Shown one piece after another: positions 54,782 through 64,000 of a stretch of 64,000 nucleotides of DNA; the stretch's first letter is position 1; every line of letters begins with the position of its first letter. Source of the DNA: Carposina sasakii (lineage: Eukaryota > Arthropoda > Insecta > Lepidoptera > Carposinidae); the NCBI GenBank assembly GCA_014607495.2, contig CP053152.1, positions 12,569,899 through 12,633,898 of the forward strand, read 5' to 3'. A program made the translations under genes and the position numbers. Under the pieces are notes generated by a model that saw only the letters and a list, made by a program, of their open reading frames with translations, searched no databases and was not told the DNA's origin.

Positions 54782-55199
54782 TTAGATCACTTTGTGTTTA
54801 AAATAATAATTAGATAAAAGATTTCAGTCTAGAAAAGATAAGGGACGCGCAGTTTTTGCGACAAATGGTAATTAATTCCGAAATTGATGCCGCGCCGTCA
54901 CTACACGAAAAACTAGTACAATATATTTTTGTCCTGCTTCTGCGCATTCGAAAAGAAAGAGTAAAAAACAATCTGGGTGGTACCTCAAACACAATAAAAC
55001 TACTACGTAACTTAAACTACCAAAGACTGGGAGCTTGCTGCTGTCAGCCACCCTCCGCTCCCAGACAGAGGGAAGAATGTTTAAAAACTTTCCGTTATAT
55101 CCCGTTCCTGTGGGAATTTTGGTAAATCTTTTCTTAGTGGTCCTATAAGTCACGAAAGAAAGCCAGGATCCAAATTTCACGTTTCTACCTAGATAAGTA

Positions 55200-55320
55200 T
55201 AGAATGACTCGGAAACGAACATTGATATTCACCATATCACTGTTTGCACCTACCGGGATTCGAACCCAGGACCTATGGCGTTCCAAGCACTACCTACTAC
55301 ACCATTCGGCCGTCATTGGG
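55200..55320 (-). mobile_element. tRNA-derived SINE, reverse
   Basis: Reverse copy with caccattcggccgtc (head), ggattcgaacccaggaccta (B-box) and gtttgcacctaccggg. Located upstream of Mi-2. Confidence 0.75.
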
Positions 55321-55556
55321 ATGGGTATGGAAGGGAATGGGGCACTGGCGGACTAACAGGGGGGCGGTGGGGGCGGTCCGTCCCGGGCCCCACAACTGAG
55401 GGGCCTCGGATTGGCATATTTAAAAAAAAATCCTTGTCTACTCAGACAATGTTATTTTAACATAATCTGCTGTAATTAAACCATTGTTCCGATCATTTAC
55501 CATAATAAGTAAACGGTGTAGGTACCTAATTCATCTAAGTTCATAAGATTCATAAC

Positions 55557-55826
55557 CAGAGGTCGGAATTAGGTAGAGTCATTTATGTACTTGCATCGAA
55601 ATGTTGATATTAATGTGGACCTTCCCAGGATTTCTAATGGACAATCCCGTATGGCCAACAATATTACAAATAAATAATAATAAAACCCTCAGAGATAGAC
55701 AAATAAAACAAAGATAATTAACATAAAATGTTTATTAGTTTGTAATTTGAGGCATATCCACTTTATTCTTTCGCTGTATGAAATCAGTGCAAGTACATAA
55801 ATGACTCTACCTAATTCCGACCTCTG
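55557..55826 (-). mobile_element. hAT-type MITE, copy 2, nested
   Basis: Inverse of 19706-19980, with its own 8-bp duplication ttcataac at 55549-55556 and 55827-55834. Confidence 0.88.
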
Positions 55827-55839
55827 TTCATAACGCATA

Positions 55840-55999
55840 GGGCCTGTTTCAACACTTACTGATAAGTGCCTGATATAATTATCTGACAGATATCTCTATT
55901 GACATCTCCCTCTTGTTAGTACGAACCGAAAGAGACGGCATCACACATATCTGGCGGATAAGATATCCGGAACTTATCAGTAGGTGGTGAAACAGGCCC
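55840..55999 (+). mobile_element. Short MITE with gggcctgtttca ends, nested
   Basis: Ends gggcctgtttcaacacttac and gtaggtggtgaaacaggccc are inverted repeats continuing about 28 bp. The ends recall PIF/Harbinger-type MITEs; the target duplication is not clear. Confidence 0.7.
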
Positions 56000-56090
56000 T
56001 TAGAGTTGTGAAAACTGAAGTTCGGAAACGTATTTTGCGACTGTAGCGCCTCGTCTGCGAGACTTTTCGTGGCGCGAATTTATCAAGAAT

Positions 56091-56255
56091 TATCTACGAT
56101 CGACCATGACTGAAGAACGACTTGCTAGCTTGGCTATTTTGTCGATTGAAAGAAAAGCAGCATCGGTTTTGGATTTTGATGACGTTATTAATAAATTTAG
56201 TGCATTAAAAGCTAGACAATTTGAAATGTTTGTAATTAATTTTAATTACTTGTAG
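56091..56255 (+). pseudogene. C-terminal remnant of a hAT transposase
   Basis: 55 codons in frame to TAG: YLRSTMTEERLASLAILSIE, then a helix and FSALKARQFEMF. This is the conserved end of the hAT dimerisation domain (TTF/ZMYM1-like group). Everything before it is lost. Confidence 0.8.
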
Positions 56256-56432
56256 TGTGGTTGCTTGTTTTTTATTTGAAAGCTGTAATGTTAAAAAATA
56301 TTGATTAAAATTTTAGTTTCTATCTATCTGCATTTGTTTAATTCAGTAAATCTGGAGGGCGGGCGCCAGGGGGCCCTAAAATTAAAGACCGCCCCGGGCC
56401 TCAAAAAGTCTTAGTCCGCCAGTGGAATGGGG

Positions 56433-57290
56433 TGTACCTACTCTCACGTTCGCAGAGGAATTATACCTACCTATGTTGTATAGGACCGCTACTTATAGGT
56501 ACTTACTTTGTTTTTAGATATGAAAAGTTACGAAAATAGCCCACTATGACGAAACTAGCTTTCGAAAAGAAACCATATTACGGCGACGACCCCATAAATA
56601 ATGGGATAAGGAAAGGAAGACGATGATAAAGAACCTAGCTATTACGGTAGATGACATAAGTACTGGTAAAAAACGGAAAGCATAGGTAAAACAATATAAA
56701 TAGGAAATCTGGAAACCTTCTCGTACGGAACCCTAATGCATGCATGCATTTCATTGTTCTACTAAATAACTACGTTATTATTATATAGCAACCCAAAATT
56801 AAAACGTCCCAATGCAACCAACCAACAACGCAAAACCAATCTTTATTACTTTTATTGCACCGGAGGCAAGAGAAACTATGTCCATGCAGCCAGCTATTTA
56901 TTGTCTGTTGTATTCCCTCCCGCAGTATGTCTCTATGTATCCTTCATATCCTTAGATCTTTAGAACTACCAACGGATTTTGATGCGGTTTTTTTAAAAGA
57001 TAGTGTGATCAAAGAGGAAAGTTTATTGTTTATTTTTATAACTGGAGACTAGCCCCGACTTCGCACCGGACGGGTGTAATCAGGGATTTGGTATCTCCAT
57101 TTCTATGGGTGTAATGCCCTTTCACGCGGCCGCTAGAAAAATATAACCCATTTTCTTACAAAACAAAATATTTCCGTATTATACATAATACTGTCATGTA
57201 TTTTTGAATCATTCAAATACTTTTTGGCTGGCGTAACGTTCACGAGGTTATGAATCTCAGATGAATGGTTTTGAATATGTAACAAGGAAA
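56433..57290. other. Intergenic DNA, mostly unassigned
   Basis: No clear gene. The part around 57048-57133 (gactagccccgacttcgcac to cacgcggccgctag) looks like a decayed Helitron end. Confidence 0.4.
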
Positions 57291-57828
57291 TATCTCAGAT
57301 GCTTAGACTAAGTAATCACTAGTTCGAGTGTGCCCATACAAACGCTGCAAGAAAAACGGTCCAAAGATCACGGAGCAACTTTTTTGATTTTAAAAGTAGA
57401 ATACAAGCGTGACGTCACAGAAGTTGACATTGTATTGGTGCATAGGGATGCCAGGTTATGGCATATTACCTTGTTAATTGGGAAAAACATAAAAATATCT
57501 GTTCATGAAAATAATTATAATACATAATATTGTTATTTAGCACAAAAAAAAAACTATTTATTTCAGACAGAGTCCATAATTGAGTTAGTAGGTATGCGAG
57601 AAAACTTAAGTGACTAGGTTAGTAAACATAAGAATAATAATAATAATAGAATAATTTAAGTATTTGCCCGGTACTGCACCTACCACATGCATATGAGTAT
57701 GCGTCCAGTGTGTCAATATCGGGCAGTCCGGCTTTTCACTTATTATTCTATATTACAAAGACAAGTTTAATTTTTTAAATAATAACTGTGATTTACTCAT
57801 GGAATTTTTAAATATGTAGGTATAATAA

Positions 57829-58268
57829 AAGTGGCCGCCATTTTGAACTTTTTAATTAAGAGCCGAATTGCTTCCAAAATCGATATCTGAGGTTTCTTAC
57901 AGTTCCCAAACACATTCTCGATGTCAAAAATATTAAAAGTGTCTGCCATTTTGAACTTTTTAGTTAAGAGCCGGATTGCTTCCAAAATCGACTTCTGAGG
58001 TTCCTTGCAGTTCCCAAACACATTTCCGATGTCAAAAACATTAAAAGTGAACGCCATTTTAAACTTTTTATTTAAGGCCCGGATTGCCTTTAATTTCGAT
58101 ATCTGAGGTTCCTGGCAGTTCCCAAACACATTCCTGATGTCAAAAATAATAAAAGTGGCCGCCATTTTGAACTTTTTAGTTAACAGCTGGATTGCTTCCA
58201 AAATCGACATCTGAGGTTCCTTGCAGTTCCCAAACACATTTCCGATCTCAAAAATAATAAAAGCGGCA
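57829..58268 (-). repeat. 108-bp tandem units, left arm (minus orientation)
   Basis: Four units of about 108 bp. On the minus strand they read as an open frame of 36-residue repeats (FGNCKEPQxSILEAIRLLTK, then KFKMAATFIIFDI) over 146 codons (57797-58237). Confidence 0.85.
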
Positions 58269-58271
58269 ATA

Positions 58272-58702
58272 TATTTGTGAACTGCAAGGAACGTCAGATA
58301 TTAGTTTTGAAAACAATCCGACCCTTAACTAAAATGTTCAAAATGGCGGCCATTTTTATTATTTTTGAGATCGGAAATGTGTTTGAGATCGGAAATATGT
58401 TTGGGAACTGCAAGGAACCTGAAACATCGATTTTGAACGCAATCCGGCCCTTAGCTAAAAAGTTAAAAATGGCGGCCACTTTTATTATTTTTCACACCGG
58501 AAATGTGTTTGGTAACTGCCTGGAACCTCAGATATCGAAATTGAAGGCAATCCGGCCCTTAACTACAAAGTTCAAAATGGCGGCCACTTTTATTATTTTT
58601 AAATCGGAAATGTGTTTTGGAACCGCCAGGAACCCTAGATGTCGAAATTGAAGGCAATCCGGCCCTTAACTAAAAAGTTCAAAATGGTGGCTACTTTTAT
58701 TA
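58272..58702 (+). repeat. 108-bp tandem units, right arm (plus orientation)
   Basis: Four more units in the opposite direction, reading the same 36-residue repeat on the plus strand (58277-58651). One unit has an 18-bp internal duplication (gagatcggaaatgtgttt). The last unit is cut by an ACAGGATG element. Confidence 0.85.
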
Positions 58703-59087
58703 TACAGGATGATTTTTGGTCGTCAACGTTCCCGAAAACTACGGAATCTCCTCATCATCACGATAATTTTTCTCCATGGAAGCATACCTGGGAAGTGTCT
58801 GGTTTCCAAAATATTAGGGTCCAAAGTTGAGTAAATTGACTGCGTTTTTCTGCATAAATGCACATAGACGCGCGTAGCAAGATTTTTTCACGAAATAATT
58901 AATATCTGCCTATAAAAAAAACTAACATAAACACTAGACACTATAAATTTCGCCAGACCAAGTAATTAAAAAAAATTATTGAAAAAAAAAATTTTTTTTC
59001 CCAGCATTTTTTTTGGCATAAACTTACTTTATTTGATGTATAGAGTACGTACCCTTCGTTAAAGGTGGCCACAAAAAACACCCTGTA
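58703..59087 (-). mobile_element. ACAGGATG TIR element inserted in the 108-bp array
   Basis: From tacaggatgatttttggtcg to aaaaaacaccctgta, splitting the last array unit at a TA. Confidence 0.9.
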
Positions 59088-59203
59088 TTTAACATCGGAA
59101 ATGTGTTTGGGAACTTAAAAGACCGCCAGATATCGATTTTCATGGCAATTCGAGCATTAACTAAAAATTTCAAAATGGCGGCGACTTTGATTTTGAGATT
59201 ATA
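59088..59203 (+). repeat. Last 108-bp unit after the insertion
   Basis: Contains acatcggaaatgtgtttggg, agatatcgattt and ttcaaaatggcggcgacttt, in register with the right arm. Confidence 0.75.
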
Positions 59204-59577
59204 TACAGGATGTTTTTTTTGGCCACCTTTAACGAAGGGTACGTATTCTATACATGAAATAAAGTAAGTTTATGCCAAAAAAATGCTGGGATTTTTTTAT
59301 TTTTTATTTTAAATTCCTTGATCATGCGAAATTTATAGTGTCTAGTGTTTATGTTAGTTTTTTTTATAGACAGATATTAATTATTTTTCGTGAAAAAATC
59401 CTGCTACGCGCGTCTATGTGCATTTATGCAGAAAAACGCAGTCTATTTACTCAACTTTGGACCCTAATATTTTGGAAACCAGACACTTCCCAGGTATGCT
59501 TCCATGGAGAAAAATGATCGTGATGATGAGGAGATTCCGTAGTTTTCGGGAACGTTGACGACCAAAAATCACCTGTA
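59204..59577 (+). mobile_element. ACAGGATG TIR element, complete copy
   Basis: 374 bp, opposite in direction to the copy at 58703-59087 and separated from it by one array unit. Ends tacaggatgttttttttggc and ccaaaaatcacctgta. Confidence 0.9.
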
Positions 59578-59583
59578 TTATTA

Positions 59584-59886
59584 CTAGCTGACCCGGCAAA
59601 CGTTGTTTTGCCATGTAAAAGGGGTTGATCCTAGAGGGGTGAAAATTCATGGTTGTATGTATTTTTGTATGCTGTATCATAAAAAAATAAAAACAAAAAA
59701 ATTTGTCAAAAAAATAAAATAAAAAATTTAGGGGTGGACCACCCTTAACATTTAGGGGGATGAAAAATAGATGTTGTCCGATTCTCCACCCTAACCGATA
59801 TGCATGCTAAGATTTACGAAAATCGGTCGAGCCGTTTCGGAGGAGTTTAACTTCTAACACCGTGACACGAGAATTTTATATATTAG
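59584..59886 (-). mobile_element. Helitron-like element, reverse
   Basis: Begins ctagctgacccggcaaacgt and ends gagaattttatatattaga, the reverse of the TCTAATATATAAAATTCTC...CTAG plan seen in insect Helitrons. Confidence 0.65.
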
Positions 59887-60153
59887 ATTTGGCAATACAA
59901 AACGCATTGTAATAATCGCAATTGTTTTCAAGAATCATTGTGTGATATTATTACATTCTAAAGGAAATTATAAAATAATGCGAAAAAATCGGAACATGGT
60001 CCGTTTATTATTTTTAGAGTCTTTGAGGGGTATAAAATTTATAGCTGGCAACTCAATAGAACTGTCAATCTCACCTCGTTCGCGCTATTTTTAAATTGAA
60101 AATGGTAAATTATTTCTTTCATTATTTAATATGGATAATTCTGCGTTACTTAC

Positions 60154-60230
60154 CGATGATAACTTATTTTCGCCGAAGATTTTAGGCGTCCTTTGTAATT
60201 ACGAAAAAATTTTACTGCGCAACACGCCAT
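60154..60230 (-). pseudogene. THAP-like first exon, possibly from a transposon
   Basis: Minus-strand ATG at 60230 begins MACCAVKFFRNYKGRLKSSA and ends KISYHR at a good donor (CG|GTAAGT). This resembles the start of THAP zinc fingers (Cys pair, then ISFHRFP across a splice site). The second expected Cys is Phe here, so zinc binding is doubtful. No further exon was found. Confidence 0.45.
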
Positions 60231-60539
60231 TTTATATTTAATATATTTGTCACGTGACGTGTGCGAACCCTTGCCAAACACAACGGATACTGAGGAGCGA
60301 AAAAACTTGTTAGGATAAATAGTTCTCACTCCTGTTAAGGGATGTATTGGTTGACGTAAGCCTCAATCTGAGAATTTATATAATCAAAACTCAGATGAAT
60401 GATATACACAGGAAATAGGGAAATATCAAACTTTTTTCTCTATGGTAATAAGTAACTTACTTATTTCTAATTTTTCTTGACTATCGTCTAAAGCTTTGAC
60501 TATGACTATACTCTTTCTACGGTCTAAAGTATGACACTC

Positions 60540-60950
60540 TTTAAAAAGGACATTTGACAACAAAATATATGGAATATCTGTCAAACTTAGACAGACTTTA
60601 GTCTAAACAATGTTTAAATTCTTTTGTAATATTGCAATACCTCATTAAGTTAGATCCTTCATAGAACTCTAAAGAACTTAATATCACAAATTGATCATCC
60701 CTACTTGGTATGTACAGAGTTCTGTGTATAAAGGCAGCTTAAATCGATTTGTGGTTTGATCATTGTTTGATTTGTTAAGTCAAATCAAAATCATTCGTTC
60801 ATTCGTCCATCCACAAACTATATAGGGGATACTACCGTCCATCACTCGTTCGTTGGGTACAATTTATTTTTATTTTAATGGTTTCAAAAACCCTTATAAT
60901 AATTAAATTAATATACAAGAATCTGGGAGAGTCTACTTAAAATTTTGTCT
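60540..60950 (+). promoter_or_regulatory. Upstream region of the CCCH gene
   Basis: Includes a short dispersed segment at 60548-60640 related to 49295-49570. No clear core promoter element seen. Assigned by position. Confidence 0.25.
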
Positions 60951-60952
60951 AA

Positions 60953-62499
60953 ATGAATGCTTTGCTAGATTATGGATCCTCTTCATCTAGTGAAACAGAT
61001 GAATCAGATGACAAGGAAACGTAAGTGCCTTTCCTTCTAGCTGTAATGTAACCGAATTTTCTATACTTATTTGCCTATTTGATGATGTATGGTATTTATG
61101 AACAGCCTCTAAGCAAAACCACAATCTTGTTCATCCAGAAAAATTAATACGCAAGTACCGTACTTTTTGGTAAATAAGTAATTATGTATGTACTTACAAT
61201 TTTTGTTTGCCCTAGATCTCCATCGGAATCAACAAAGCCAAAATTACCGAAGCCCGCATTAGGTGAAAGCTCTCTACAGACTTCAGTATTTGCAAATCCT
61301 TTTGCAGAAGCAGAGCTAGCGAAGGCTGCCATTCTGGAGAAACATGTTAAAATGGTATATGTTGACTTTCTAACATAAAATGTACTGAGGGGTAAGCACG
61401 AACCTCTCGATAGTCCATAACGCTAGCCTCAAACTATCAATTCCCATAGATTTTTCTAGTGAGTCGCTAGTGTTACGCCACTTAAAAAGGTTCATGCTTA
61501 CCCCACTGGTGTATAACTGCAAATGAAAATCCTGTAACATTTAGAGTGTAACATATCTAATAAAAGGTCAGGCAATTCATTGTGCCCAATTTGGTACAGA
61601 ATGAGCAATGTAACTCTCAGGGACTTTTCTGTTTAATAAAGTGGAATGCAATAGCTAATGGTATCTGTCTCAACCTATGGCTCTTCTAGCCTTTATGTTT
61701 TCAAAGTCATTTCACTTGCACTGTACATGCTGTAAACAGACTTAATGTCTTGAAGCAGTGTTTATAGTAGTAATACTTTATATCCAATTGTGATTACAAT
61801 CGTCAAGTACAAAGGAAGTGACTGTAAGGTTCCAGGTAAAAACAACACCCAGATGATTAATGGAAAGAAAATTTGCTGGAACTATAGAAAAGGAAGATGT
61901 CGCTTTGGGCACAACTGCAAATATGCACATGACTCAGACATACAAAAGTCACAGGATGAACTGGATTTAGAGAAAAAGGTGACTTTACTTTTCCTTTTTA
62001 TAATGTACCCTTTACCCTGCAAATGAATAGACATCAGAAAATTATATATGATTATAAAATAAGTACTAATGCACAACAGCACGGAGGGGCAAAAATACAT
62101 GATATTTACTATGATATTGTTTTGTTGCCTGTTTGTGTTATACAAAAAACATTTTAGAAAATAATTTATGGTTATATAATATTTCAAACTCATTACCTGG
62201 ATACCATTATTCAAAGATACATTCTGCACTATACTTCATTTACTTGCCCACTGAACATAGGTATCTTTTTTTTATTCCAGAAATTAAAAACAGTAGTATG
62301 TGAAGGTGTAGGCACAGTGACTTCAGCTCCACCTCCAACAATGGTTGTTGAACAATCCTTACCAACAGATGATGATGTGTGGGAAGGTGCTGAGAAGAAA
62401 AGACTGAAGAGGCCTGGCCTAAGCCAAAACATAATTCCGGGCAAGAAAGTTATTAAAATGTATAAAGAACAGAAAATTAAAGATGCCATGAAGAAATAA
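60953..62499 (+). CDS. Small CCCH-type zinc-finger protein
   Basis: Exons 60953-61020, 61216-61354, 61808-61978 and 62281-62499 join in phase to 597 bp, 198 aa. The N-terminus is acidic and Ser-rich ([20 protein letters not shown]). A middle segment, [20 protein letters not shown], is likely helical. Then comes one zinc finger C-x7-C-x5-C-x3-H ([19 protein letters not shown]), followed by a Lys-rich tail with [24 protein letters not shown] fingers usually bind RNA, so an RNA-processing role is plausible, but I do not recognise the ortholog. The exon 3 acceptor (cgtcaag|tac) is the least certain boundary, with a weak pyrimidine tract. The CDS ends in TAA. Confidence 0.82.
61389..61504. mobile_element. 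MITE in CCCH gene intron 2
   Basis: 116 bp with inverted ends ggggtaagcacgaacct and aggttcatgcttacccc. No other copy in the window. Confidence 0.7.
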
Positions 62500-62676
62500 T
62501 ATTTTTTTTATTTAGGTACCTACTTTTTATTAAAATTTAAATGCAACAAACTTATCAAGACAATGTATTCGTCCATGTAGTAGCTGGTTTGTAGAAGCAT
62601 CCTTAATTTACTATTAGTTAGAAAAAGTTATGAAGAATAGTTAAGATCAACATTAAATTTTTACATCACATTTACC

Positions 62677-62682
62677 AATAAA
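62677..62682 (+). terminator. Likely polyadenylation signal of the CCCH gene
   Basis: aataaa 178 bp after the stop codon. Confidence 0.6.
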
Positions 62683-62699
62683 CTTTCTCATAATTTTCC

Positions 62700-64000
62700 T
62701 ACCCTTATTCTATTATTATAGGTACGAAGTACATATAATATTCTGTGATTATAGGGTTAGTGCAATAATATTTCTATTGAAACTTCTTATTGCCAAGAAT
62801 TTGGTGTTTGTTTTACGGCCGGGCTGCCTGACGCCAATAAACTTCCTGTAAGGAAAAAAATCCCACCTTGATTGAGATTTTATAAGTAAATCTTTTTGCA
62901 TGTGTGATTGAGACCCCTATTTTTTGGTTTATGAATAATGCATGACTACATGCTAATGTAGTATGTATACCTGCAAAATCCAGTAGGTATGCAAACTCTA
63001 ATTGTAACCTTTCAGATCTTTTTTTTTTCATAGAAGTACTATAAATAAATTTTTCGCCACAATTTGTCTGACACAATTTGCGAGCGATAACATGACTCGA
63101 AACATCACACAAGCTGTTAAAGATGTCCTGATACTTATCATTCCATCATGTAATCTTCAAGGATTACGCATTTTTTATGAAAAAAAAACCAACATTATTC
63201 AATAGATTTCTTTTAATCTGAAATAATTAAAAAGACATCAACTTGAGATTTATACGCCCAAAAAGTGCACTGCACCAAAATTACTTGCTTGAAATAATAA
63301 CACAAAGTTAAAAATATCATAAATAGTAAATTGATGACAATAAAAATTAAGTAGATGCACCTCTAGCATTATTATTGCATGATTTACGCAAATACAGTTC
63401 CGTATTTTGGGTGCGATTGGCTAACGATAGCACATTAGAATTGGCTCATTAGTGCCAACTTTTATTTGCTGAAATAAACATTACAATTACATAGGACACA
63501 GCACAGCCATTAACGCTACATGGACTTTAGCCAAACATTTCATTAGCCTTGTGGCTATGTAAACCACCATAATATATATGTATACAGGGTGTACATATAT
63601 ATATATATTACTTCTAAATATCGTAATACATTAACAGTGACTCCATAGGTACTTTTGTAAAATTAATAATAAGTACATACTACATTTCAATGAAGTTTAT
63701 GTTATGAAAATTATCTAAGTACATAACTACAAAATAATAACTTTTGTATCAATAAGAAAAATAAATATTTTAGTATGACCCATATTGAAGACACAACATC
63801 GATATCAAGACATTTAAATATAATTCTAGATGATTTTATAATTATATTTTATAATTTCACGTCGATCTACTACTCAACAGTAATAAATATTTTTAAAATC
63901 AAGTCTATGAATAAAATGCTATCATGTTAGGTACAATAAAAATTAACCTACATTCAATCTAAGTTACTGCATCGATACCTAGTATACTTTATTGCAATTT
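62700..64000. other. Right flank, no gene recognised
   Basis: AT-rich intergenic DNA. A lone half of a fold-back-type end (tacagggtgta) lies at 63583-63593 next to an (AT)n run. A 99-codon minus frame at 62813-63112 shows no family features. Confidence 0.5.

Larger units (their letters stand above)
55343..56424 (+). mobile_element. hAT transposon derivative with nested MITEs
   Basis: Ends cactggcggactaa and ttagtccgccagtg are inverted repeats, and the 8-bp duplication gaatgggg lies at 55335-55342 and 56425-56432. It holds the end of a transposase gene and two later insertions (55557-55826 and 55840-55999). Confidence 0.88.
57295..60385. mobile_element. Long form of the element at 25745, holding the 108-bp array
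   Basis: The left end (gcttagactaagtaatcact to cgtgacgtcacagaagttg) and right end (cacaacggatactgaggagc to cctcaatctgagaat) match the two ends of the short form at 25745-26508. The middle carries a 108-bp repeat array, two ACAGGATG elements, a Helitron and a THAP-like exon. Whether all of this belonged to the original element is unsure. Confidence 0.5.

Noticed and set aside
57829..59203. CRISPR-like array
   Set aside because: The units are 108 bp with no unique spacers, are inverted halfway, and lie in an animal genome.
62813..63112. 99-codon minus frame in the right flank
   Set aside because: AT-driven composition, no motif, and no splice or start context to support it.

Overview
The window comes from an insect nuclear genome, almost certainly a moth or butterfly. 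The genes have many short exons with GT-AG introns. The AT-rich introns carry repeat families I recognise from Lepidoptera: Helitron ends of the type cgcgggcgtccactag|t, a tRNA-derived SINE containing ggtaggtgcaaacatt, the dispersed repeat that starts gcctattgcagtccactgctgg, and many small inverted-repeat elements. The species cannot be told from the sequence alone.

Five host genes can be read. (1) 754-2453, minus: three exons of an odorant receptor that runs off the left edge. (2) 2871-23090, minus: a complete 12-exon NADPH oxidase of the NOX4 type (591 aa), about 20 kb long because of repeat-filled introns. One intron holds a gypsy-class LTR retrotransposon and a 500-base assembly gap. (3) 27175-33615, plus: the complete 10-exon replication factor DONSON (fly humpty dumpty; 567 aa), with a dead mariner in its last intron. 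(4) 36256-54781, minus: Mi-2/CHD4, the NuRD chromatin-remodelling ATPase (19 exons, about 1,970 aa), with one 3,420-bp exon encoding the ATPase core. (5) 60953-62499, plus: a small four-exon CCCH zinc-finger protein (198 aa) of unknown role. In the four complete genes every exon junction keeps the reading frame, and the summed coding length is a multiple of three in each.

The rest is largely mobile DNA, often nested. It includes eight copies of a fold-back element (tacagggtgtaacaaaaagggtatg), six or seven copies of a roughly 380-bp TIR element (tacaggatgtttttt), several hAT-type elements with clear 8-bp target duplications, an unclassified TIR transposon inside a Helitron in a Mi-2 intron, LINE remnants, minisatellites in one Mi-2 intron, and an inverted array of 108-bp units between Mi-2 and the CCCH gene.

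The genes do not form an operon or pathway. NOX4 and DONSON are divergent across about 4 kb, and Mi-2 and the CCCH gene are divergent across about 6 kb. The odorant receptor begins 417 bp beyond the NOX4 stop on the same strand. I found no CRISPR array, rRNA gene or functional tRNA gene. The most unusual structures are the 108-bp inverted array with its preserved reading frame, the three-level transposon nest in the Mi-2 intron, and the Gag with an RS-rich start.
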